The notes under the pieces are model-generated. The model saw nothing but the letters and a program-made list of their open reading frames with translations. It was not told where the DNA came from and ran no database searches. A program made the position numbers and the translations under genes. 10,847 bases of DNA from an uncultured Ruminococcus sp. (GTDB lineage Bacteria; Bacillota; Clostridia; Oscillospirales; Ruminococcaceae), in contig UQAR01000069.1 in the NCBI GenBank assembly GCA_900539095.1, positions 1-10,847 of the forward strand, in the 5' to 3' direction. This document shows positions 5,105 through 10,847 of this stretch, piece after piece (within the stretch, counting starts at the first letter, position 1; each line of letters starts with the position of its first letter).

Positions 5105-7801
5105 TTAATATAGACAGTGAACAAATTTTGCAGTGAGAAGATCAACACCAGAAAGCCGTGAAAGCACTATTTTGTTCCTTATGATAGTAAGATCATCGAG
5201 TGCCGTTTCAAGCTCTTTGTCAGTTATCACTGAGTTGCTCATATAAGCCTTGACTGCGATCCGTCCGATTTGTTCGATCAGTTCGGCGGCGTCATTTATC
5301 TCTTTTTCCTTGCACTTTTCAGCGAGTTTGTCGCAAAGCTGCAAGTCAGTAACGTTTCTGCTGTCTGCAATGCCTATAAGTTTTAGATATTTGAGCATAT
5401 AACTGTATACCGCTATGGTCCGCTTTTTGTTATCGCCTTCGCTAAGCTCAGACTTCATTCTCTTTATCCTGAGATCTCTGTGCAGAACAACGCCAAAACC
5501 TATGAGCAGAAGTCCGCCAAGCGTTATGAATATTCCTCCGAATGAACCGCCATAGTCGCTGTTTTGTTCGGCGATACTGCTTGATGATATCGTGCCTTTG
5601 CCTGCACCTGATATCACTGCCACACCATGACCGCCGCTTGTAGCAGAATTTGCTTTCTTTGTGGTAGTTGTGGCTTTTGAACTGTTTGCAGGTTTCGTGG
5701 TCGTCACCGTTTTATTGCCGCCTTGGCCGTCGCTCTTCGTGGTCGCAGCTGGACTGCTGTCAGTAGACTTAGTTGTAGCCGTAACTGACTTTGGATCTTT
5801 TTCCTGCTCTGTGAGGTTAGGATTATCATTGTTGTATCCCGGAGTGAATTCAGCAGGATACCAGCCGGCATTGTCGATAAATACCTCAGCCCATGCGTGT
5901 GCACATTTGTCCTTGACACTTACTTCGTATACTGAATCGCCGTCAGACTCTCCAAGCTGTGAGCTAAGCACAACATAGCCCTCAACATAACGTGAAGGAT
6001 AGCCGAACTTTCTTAACAACTGAGCACCTGCCGTTGCAAAGTATGAGCAATAGCCCTCTTTCTGCGTGCCAAGGAAGTATTCGATAAAGTCCTCGCCCTC
6101 AGGGGTAACGCCAGGTTCAAGGGTGTAGGTGAAGTTATCAGAGAAATATCCTCGTATTGCAGAGCATATCTCTTCGTATGTCCATTCGTCTTTGTGATAA
6201 ACGCTCACACCGAGATATTCGCTCAGTATCGTTCTGTAAGCCTGTTCAAGTTCATCTGATTCTGAAACGTCCATATATTTATCGTGAACAAATTCAGTAT
6301 AAGAGTCAACGCCTCTGTCTTTGTTTACCGACAGTGCAGGTGTTTCTTCGGCTATATATTCAGGAACAGACTCAGGAACTTCCACTATCGACGCAGTGTC
6401 AAAGTAGAAAAGCGAATATTTCGTAGATGTCAGTTTGATGTAAGATTCTGTTGTAGGACGCATTTTTTTGTCGCCCTCGTTGCCGTCGCTTGAATACAGC
6501 GACGCATATGGTGCATAAACAAACTTTTTGCTTGCACCAAGAACAGAAACATTTATTTTCTGAGGAGTAAGAAATGGGTATTTACGTTGTATCAGGTCAT
6601 AGTCCATATCCTGTACCCACAGACCGCCTTGCTCAAAATCATCAGAAAAAGTATCGTCTTTTTCGCTGACCTCAAGCGGCGTCCAGCTGTTATCGCCGTA
6701 TACGCCTGCGACATATCCACGAAGATAAAGTGTGTTTTTGAATTTTGGAGTTTCGATTTTCAGGGCAGTTGAGCCGTTGAAACTTATGCCTGCTGTCTTG
6801 CCGAGAACTCCGCCGTTCGTACCGCCCACTGTTTTTATGCCAAAGAGGTCAAAACCTCCGTCATAGTCAGAAAAAGCATTTTTGATGTCCGCAAGTGAAA
6901 AGTTTGCCACGGTGGTTGAAATGTCGTGTCTGTATTTAGCAAATGACTCAGGACGTGTAAATCCAGTCACAGCCGAAAACAGCATTATAATACAAAGCAC
7001 CGCAGAACTGAGCACAACTGTGTATTTCATAAACACGTTGTAAAAACAAGCTTTCTGCTTTTCTGAGGTGAAGTAAAACGTGCGTTTTCTCTCGTGCACC
7101 GCAAATGTGTTCTTTCTGCCAGCCTTATTGGTAGTGTGATTTATTATGTGCATTGCAAGCACAGTCACCCAGCATATGAACAGTCCTATGACCGTCCACA
7201 TGGAAGGCTCCCAGCCCCAGTACATACCAAGCTCAAATACAGGGAAAGTTACTATAAACAACAGCGGAAAATCTATCCTGTAAATGCAGGCAGCCGCAAC
7301 GCCAAGTGCTACAAGAGTTATAAATAACACAAAGAAGTTTGATGCAAGGTAAGTGTAGTCAACAGGTGATATTCCGTTGAGGTGCACGCCAAGCGTGGAG
7401 TTAGGTTGGTTTGCCCGTGCAAGATATCTGTCTATGACCACGAACATACCGTATTTTATAGTGGATATCCTGCCGAGAAGGTAGATAAGGTGCAAAAGCA
7501 CAACTCCCAGTGCGGAAAATCTCACTATCTTTTGTGAGGATTTTATCAGTCCGAATACCAGCGAAAGCACTGCCGAATAGTAAATAAGCGTGTGTGTGTA
7601 GATATCCATATCCAGAAATGACGCCGCCATAAATGCCGTGCACAAGGTCGCCGCAAATGCCAGCAGTATCTGAAACCAAAGGTACGAACCCGAAGTGTGT
7701 TCATTCTCGCAGCTCATAAGGATATCACCGTCAATGCACAGTCCGTTGCTGCTGATAAATCCTATATCTTTGTTTTTGCTTTTTATTCTTTTCTTTTTCA
7801 T
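5105..7801 (-). CDS. TgpA-like membrane protein with extracellular transglutaminase-like domain
   Basis: The 898-residue protein has about six hydrophobic segments in the first 220 residues (roughly 42-64, 71-87, 93-110, 152-173, 178-194, 200-219) and one at 260-280. A long extracellular region follows, with a transglutaminase core at about 540-655. Cys585 (EGYCSYFATAG) and His635 (CAHAWAEVF) are the expected catalytic residues. The third position is Glu651 in GWYPAEFTPGY, where many relatives have Asp. A Thr/Ser/Lys-rich linker (about 673-725) leads to a last membrane helix (756-773) and a cytosolic tail of about 125 residues resembling the DUF4129 end of TgpA proteins. ATG 7801-7799 is chosen because AAAGGTGA ends 4 nt before it; a start 60 nt upstream would overlap the DUF58 gene by 50 nt and lacks a comparable site. 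The family is expected to process a cell-surface peptide or wall component; the substrate is unknown. Confidence 0.92.
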   Translation of the reverse strand: MKKKRIKSKNKDIGFISSNGLCIDGDILMSCENEHTSGSYLWFQILLAFAATLCTAFMAASFLDMDIYTHTLIYYSAVLSLVFGLIKSSQKIVRFSALGVVLLHLIYLLGRISTIKYGMFVVIDRYLARANQPNSTLGVHLNGISPVDYTYLASNFFVLFITLVALGVAAACIYRIDFPLLFIVTFPVFELGMYWGWEPSMWTVIGLFICWVTVLAMHIINHTTNKAGRKNTFAVHERKRTFYFTSEKQKACFYNVFMKYTVVLSSAVLCIIMLFSAVTGFTRPESFAKYRHDISTTVANFSLADIKNAFSDYDGGFDLFGIKTVGGTNGGVLGKTAGISFNGSTALKIETPKFKNTLYLRGYVAGVYGDNSWTPLEVSEKDDTFSDDFEQGGLWVQDMDYDLIQRKYPFLTPQKINVSVLGASKKFVYAPYASLYSSDGNEGDKKMRPTTESYIKLTSTKYSLFYFDTASIVEVPESVPEYIAEETPALSVNKDRGVDSYTEFVHDKYMDVSESDELEQAYRTILSEYLGVSVYHKDEWTYEEICSAIRGYFSDNFTYTLEPGVTPEGEDFIEYFLGTQKEGYCSYFATAGAQLLRKFGYPSRYVEGYVVLSSQLGESDGDSVYEVSVKDKCAHAWAEVFIDNAGWYPAEFTPGYNNDNPNLTEQEKDPKSVTATTKSTDSSPAATTKSDGQGGNKTVTTTKPANSSKATTTTKKANSATSGGHGVAVISGAGKGTISSSSIAEQNSDYGGSFGGIFITLGGLLLIGFGVVLHRDLRIKRMKSELSEGDNKKRTIAVYSYMLKYLKLIGIADSRNVTDLQLCDKLAEKCKEKEINDAAELIEQIGRIAVKAYMSNSVITDKELETALDDLTIIRNKIVLSRLSGVDLLTAKFVHCLY
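5627..5785 (-). other. Thr/Ser/Lys-rich linker coding segment in the transglutaminase protein
   Basis: This stretch encodes about 53 residues built almost only from T, S, K, A, G, N and P, with recurring TTTK-like clusters (TATTKST, AATTKSD, VTTTKPA, ATTTTKK). It joins the folded extracellular core to the last membrane helix. Such linkers are common in surface proteins of ruminal and gut Clostridia and are often flexible, possibly glycosylated or wall-spanning. That last point is inference. Confidence 0.7.
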
Positions 7802-7811
7802 GTTGTCACCT

Positions 7812-9005
7812 TTATAGACATATTTCCTGTATGCTTTCGGCAACGTGCTTTGCAGTGACATTTACAATGTCTGCAAACTCGTCATTTATAATGCCATCTT
7901 TATTTTTGTTTGTGATAAGCATATAGGAATAGCGGAACGCCAGATCATTATCGTTCATAACGCCGCTGACATCGCTGTTATACACAGGGGAGAAATACAT
8001 CAAATGACCGCATTTATATTTTTCAGGCTCATTGATGTAATTTATCAAAGACAAGTCAGCCTCATCATACACAGACGCTTGCAGCAGCAAACTGATAAGC
8101 AGTCTTGCACTTTCTTCGTCTGTGACGTTTACTATCTCGGTGCTGTCTTTCTTTTTGTCATACCATACCACTTTATGAGGAGTGTCGTTTTCTACAAGAT
8201 AATAGGATATGGACGCTATAGCCTCAACCAGTGTATCGTATATGAGCAAGTAGTCCTCAGTGCTTGTGTCAAGATGTAAGTCAGCCATAAGCACGATAGA
8301 GTTTGATATAGGCAGGGAATAGTCCTTGACCATTGTTTTGTCCTGCTTTGCTGTAAGTTTCCAGTGTATCCTGTTTATTTTGTCGCCGTCATGATATTCA
8401 TGAATGTCAAATATCTCCGACGGGTCATCACCCTTTGAAGTCTTGGAATAATCGTCGGTTTCAAGACCCATTTCAGCATAATTTGCAATATTGTTTTCTA
8501 TAGGAATATAATCAGGCACGATAGTGAAAGTGCTCTCGCCGAACAGCTGTGACGCTGCATTCGTGCTCACCTTTACCTTGAAAAGCTTTAGCATATCCAC
8601 AATGCGGCAGCGTTTTATGTTCATTCTGACAGTGCCATAATGTTTTGCGGAAACGTGCATTGTAAGATATTGTACGTCATTTGGATAGAGCGGCGTGTTA
8701 ATTTTCATCGTGTTTTTATCGCCGTCAAGTGTGTTGTAATACTCTATCTCTATTATCGTATTGGCAACAGGCAGCTTAGAACGGTTTTGCACTCTTAGAA
8801 CAACAGGTATCTTTGATGACCTGCTTGAAGTCTTTTGAGTGTTCACAAAACCAATGCTTATTTTCTTTGACATTCTTTTGAGCATGACAAATAAGATAAA
8901 AGGCATGACAAGCAAAAATGCAAAGAGATAAAAAGAAAAGCTGCCCACATATAATATATAGAAAAAGATAGACGCAATAAATAGTATTATATATAAAATC
9001 AGCAT
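7812..9005 (-). CDS. DUF58 domain membrane protein
   Basis: The 397-residue protein starts with two hydrophobic segments (about 2-20 and 23-42), followed by a cytosolic or surface region ending in the DUF58 signature at about 199-230. The signature residues are the IHEYHDGDKINRIHWKLTA block, then MVKDY and a beta strand SIVLMADL (236-243). The part after it resembles a degenerate von Willebrand A fold without a convincing metal-binding DxSxS motif. DUF58 proteins are regularly encoded with MoxR ATPases and are thought to be their clients or adaptors at the membrane. ATG 9005-9003 has GGAGG (9015-9011) 5 nt upstream, starting 2 nt after the MoxR stop. The transglutaminase start lies 10 nt after this gene's stop. 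Function beyond the family association is not established. Confidence 0.92.
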   Translation of the reverse strand: MLILYIILFIASIFFYILYVGSFSFYLFAFLLVMPFILFVMLKRMSKKISIGFVNTQKTSSRSSKIPVVLRVQNRSKLPVANTIIEIEYYNTLDGDKNTMKINTPLYPNDVQYLTMHVSAKHYGTVRMNIKRCRIVDMLKLFKVKVSTNAASQLFGESTFTIVPDYIPIENNIANYAEMGLETDDYSKTSKGDDPSEIFDIHEYHDGDKINRIHWKLTAKQDKTMVKDYSLPISNSIVLMADLHLDTSTEDYLLIYDTLVEAIASISYYLVENDTPHKVVWYDKKKDSTEIVNVTDEESARLLISLLLQASVYDEADLSLINYINEPEKYKCGHLMYFSPVYNSDVSGVMNDNDLAFRYSYMLITNKNKDGIINDEFADIVNVTAKHVAESIQEICL

Positions 9006-9016
9006 TTGTTCCTCCG

Positions 9017-9985
9017 CTATTTACTAGCCCTTGGCACCTGAACGGAAGAAATGACGCCTTTAAGTATCTGTTCGCCTGTAAAGCCGTTTATCTTGGCTTT
9101 TGAGTTGAAGATCAGTCTGTGGAGCACAACATCATTGAAACTGTAGATGACATCATCAGGAATAACATAATCTCTGCCCTTGAGCAGTGCAGTAGCCTTT
9201 GTCATTCTAAGCAGTGCAATAGTTCCTCGTGGTGAAAGACCAAGCTTTATATATTCGTTGTTTCGTGTAGCGTTTGCAAGCATTGCAATGTACTGGAAAA
9301 CCTGATCTGAAACATAGATATTCTCCACAACTTTTCTTGCCTGAATAATATCCTCAGCAGAAACCACAGGTCTTACGTTATCCACCGGCACAAGGTTCTG
9401 CTTTGATTTGAGCATTGCGACCTCGCTCTCAAGGTTTGGATAACCCATTGTGAGCCTTACTATAAATCTGTCCATTTGAGATTCAGGGAGCATTTGTGTT
9501 CCTATTGAACCCACAGGATTCTGTGTTGCTATAACGATATAAGGGTCAGGCATTTTGTGTGTAACGCCGTCAACAGTGACCTTGCCCTCTTCCATTACCT
9601 CAAGGAGTGCAGACTGTGTTTTGCTGGAAGTTCTGTTTATCTCATCAGCAAGAAAAAGATTTGTGAGTGCTGCACCCTGTTTGTATTCAAACTTATGTGT
9701 TTCCTTATTAAGTATAGTAAATCCTGTTACGTCGGTCGGAAGAACGTCAGGTGTGAACTGAAGTCTTTTGTAATCAAGGGACAGAGCCTTTGAAAGTGCC
9801 ACCGCAAGAGTAGTTTTGCCCACGCCCGGAATATCCTCGATAAGAATGTGACCACCTGCAAGTATCGACAGCAGAACTTTTATAATTATCTCGTCCTTGC
9901 CGATTATGACCTTTTTGACCTCATTTATCACGCTTTGTGACATATTCAGTACCTTGATCTGATCTTCTGTTAAGCTGTTGTTCAT
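9017..9985 (-). CDS. MoxR-family AAA+ ATPase
   Basis: This 322-residue protein has the full MoxR/AAA_3 layout. Walker A GVGKTT is at 54-59 after ILIEDIP, Walker B LFLADE at 110-115 followed by INRTSSKTQSALLEVMEE, sensor 1 near ATQNP (153-157), the loop MLPESQMDRF (165-174), and sensor 2 LSPRG at 250-254. All nucleotide-binding residues look intact. MoxR proteins act as chaperone-like remodelling ATPases, usually on products of adjacent genes; here these are a DUF58 protein and a transglutaminase membrane protein. ATG 9985-9983 follows AGGAGA with 5-nt spacing. It is the first gene of the operon, led by a near-consensus promoter about 60 nt upstream. Length and order match the common MoxR-DUF58-transglutaminase arrangement. 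Its precise substrate cannot be read from sequence. Confidence 0.95.
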   Translation of the reverse strand: MNNSLTEDQIKVLNMSQSVINEVKKVIIGKDEIIIKVLLSILAGGHILIEDIPGVGKTTLAVALSKALSLDYKRLQFTPDVLPTDVTGFTILNKETHKFEYKQGAALTNLFLADEINRTSSKTQSALLEVMEEGKVTVDGVTHKMPDPYIVIATQNPVGSIGTQMLPESQMDRFIVRLTMGYPNLESEVAMLKSKQNLVPVDNVRPVVSAEDIIQARKVVENIYVSDQVFQYIAMLANATRNNEYIKLGLSPRGTIALLRMTKATALLKGRDYVIPDDVIYSFNDVVLHRLIFNSKAKINGFTGEQILKGVISSVQVPRASK

Positions 9986-10049
9986 AAATTTCTCCTTTGT
10001 TTTGTGTATTTATCTTGATATTTGCAATATTTGTACACATTGCATTAAT

Positions 10050-10078
10050 ATTATAGCACGAATACCACTGTATTTCAA
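10050..10078 (-). promoter_or_regulatory. Near-consensus housekeeping promoter of the MoxR operon
   Basis: On the minus strand, -35 TTGAAA (10078-10073) and a perfect -10 TATAAT (10055-10050) are 17 bp apart, with TG one base before the -10. Transcription should start near 10043, giving a leader of about 57 nt. This predicts strong vegetative sigma-A expression of the MoxR, DUF58 and transglutaminase genes. Confidence 0.82.
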
Positions 10079-10096
10079 GCATTTTGTGCGATAATT

Positions 10097-10117
10097 ATGT
10101 ACAATAATGTACTTATT
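10097..10117. promoter_or_regulatory. Possible operator: repeated ATGTAC with dyad, in the divergent intergenic region
   Basis: Two ATGTAC copies (10097-10102 and 10107-10112) are spaced exactly 10 bp apart. The second lies within the near-palindrome AATAATGTACTTATT (10103-10117). The block sits about 20 bp upstream of the MoxR operon -35 and about 100 bp before spoIIIAA, where a regulator could affect either gene. The region is AT-rich, so chance is possible. The rest of the 232-nt gap shows no RNA gene. Confidence 0.25.
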
Positions 10118-10217
10118 ACTCTGTCAGAGGATACAAAAATGCAGAGTGGATAACTGTACTAAACCATAGACTTTCAGCATAATATTTTCATAGGACAAGT
10201 CAAGGGAGCGTGAAAAA

Positions 10218-10847
10218 ATGATAAGAGAAGTCAGCAAGATAAAATACGTTTACGAACTGCTCACGCCGAGGATAAAAGGAGCGTTGATGTCAGTGCCTGA
10301 GATAGAGTGTGACAGGATACAGGAAATAAGACTACGCCGAGGCAGACGGCTGTCTGTGACCATATTTTCAAAAGAATATTTCGTCAATGACTTCGGCAGG
10401 CTAATGAACAATATCGGTGACAGCGTTGAGGTGACGTCAGAAGATATCGAAACTATCTATCAGAGAGCCTTTCAAAATTCACTTCACAGCTTTCACCGTG
10501 AGATAGCAAGAGGATATATAACCGTATCAGGCGGCTGTAGAGTAGGTTTTTGCGGCACAGCAGTCCTTGACCCCGCAAAAGGATATACAGTGGAATCTGT
10601 AAAAAACATATCTTCTCTTAATATAAGGATAGCCCGTGAAATGATAGGCAGCTCTGATGAAATATATGCAAAATGCTTTTCAGACAAGCCTGTGAGCCTG
10701 CTTATTGCGTCACCGCCGTCAGGAGGTAAAACAACGATACTCCGTGACCTTGCGAGAAAGCTTGGTGAACGCTGGCGTGTTGCACTTATAGACGAGCGAA
10801 ACGAGTTTGCCGCAACAGTGGCAGGGGAGCCGCAGAACCTTATAGGG
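10218..10847 (+). CDS. spoIIIAA: Stage III sporulation protein AA, ATPase (3' end beyond window)
   Basis: The 210 codons present run in frame to the last base without a stop; the family is usually a little over 300 residues, so about two thirds is here. SpoIIIAA features are the EIRLRRGRRL segment (36-45), a central block with NSLHSFHREIARGYITVSGG (87-106) and GFCGTAV (110-116), a P-loop at SPPSGGKTT (165-173) followed by ILRDLARKLG, and a Walker B-like VALIDERNEFAA (188-199). SpoIIIAA is the ATPase of the SpoIIIA-SpoIIQ channel that links mother cell and forespore, acting in the mother cell, and is the first gene of the spoIIIA operon. ATG 10218 has AGGGAG 9 nt upstream. The first glycine of the usual GxxxxGKT motif is Ser. 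I found no convincing sigma-E promoter upstream. Confidence 0.93.
   Translation, partial: MIREVSKIKYVYELLTPRIKGALMSVPEIECDRIQEIRLRRGRRLSVTIFSKEYFVNDFGRLMNNIGDSVEVTSEDIETIYQRAFQNSLHSFHREIARGYITVSGGCRVGFCGTAVLDPAKGYTVESVKNISSLNIRIAREMIGSSDEIYAKCFSDKPVSLLIASPPSGGKTTILRDLARKLGERWRVALIDERNEFAATVAGEPQNLIG

Noticed and set aside
7802..7861. Upstream ATG extending the transglutaminase protein by 20 residues
   Set aside because: It overlaps the DUF58 gene and has no good ribosome binding site, while AAAGGTGA sits properly before ATG 7801.
7845..8279. 144-codon plus-strand open frame inside the DUF58 gene
   Set aside because: It is antisense to a well-supported gene, matches no family I recognise and has no ribosome binding site I could support.
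9555..9793. Two overlapping plus-strand open frames opposite the MoxR gene
   Set aside because: Both mirror the highly conserved MoxR core in other frames and show no independent coding evidence.
10109..10187. Sigma-E-type promoter for spoIIIAA (candidate -10s GATACAAA at 10130 and CATAATAT at 10178)
   Set aside because: Each candidate resembles the -10 consensus, but neither has a KMATATT-like -35 at the expected 14-15 bp spacing, so I could not support either.
1..10847. CRISPR array, tRNA, rRNA, prophage or insertion sequence
   Set aside because: No regularly spaced repeats, tRNA- or rRNA-like segments, or recombinase or transposase genes were found on either strand.

Overview
The window looks like chromosomal DNA from an endospore-forming, low-GC Gram-positive of class Clostridia. 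The evidence is a spoIIIAA homologue, strong AGGAGG-type ribosome binding sites, TTG starts, sigma-A-like promoters and a Thr/Ser/Lys-rich extracellular linker. A gut Ruminococcus/Oscillospiraceae-type organism is my best guess, from overall character rather than any marker gene. The first 47 bases are not genomic. They match the Illumina Nextera i7 adapter, including the N701 index and the Tn5 mosaic end, so the true sequence starts at base 48 inside a gene.

Layout. (1) 48-2545, plus strand: a 5'-truncated EF-G/TetM-like translational GTPase fused at its C-terminus to a YacP/Rae1-type NYN ribonuclease domain. It ends in a hairpin terminator that also lies at the end of the convergent operon. 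(2) 2588-4929, minus strand: a compact three-gene operon made of a TAXI-family solute-binding lipoprotein, a GltS-type sodium/glutamate symporter, and an unrecognised 60-residue acidic protein with two DNLA[F/I]PE repeats. It has an extended -10 promoter. The first two genes start with TTG and are separated by 2 nt. (3) 5105-9985, minus strand: a three-gene operon of a MoxR-type AAA+ ATPase, a DUF58 membrane protein and a large TgpA-like membrane transglutaminase. It has a near-consensus promoter (TTGAAA, 17 bp, TATAAT) and an intrinsic terminator. (4) 10218 to the end, plus strand: the first 210 codons of spoIIIAA, cut by the window edge and divergent from the MoxR operon.

How the genes work together. 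The MoxR/DUF58/transglutaminase trio is a recurrent bacterial set thought to act at the cell envelope, with the ATPase as a chaperone-like remodeller. The TAXI/GltS pair is the most unusual unit. TAXI receptors normally feed TRAP permeases, but the only permease beside this one is GltS, which suggests a binding-protein-assisted Na+/glutamate (or related dicarboxylate) uptake system. The GTPase-NYN fusion joins a ribosome-binding factor to a nuclease family whose Bacillus member cuts mRNA in the ribosomal A site. It lacks the Tet(M) YSP tip motif, so a tetracycline-resistance label would be unsafe.
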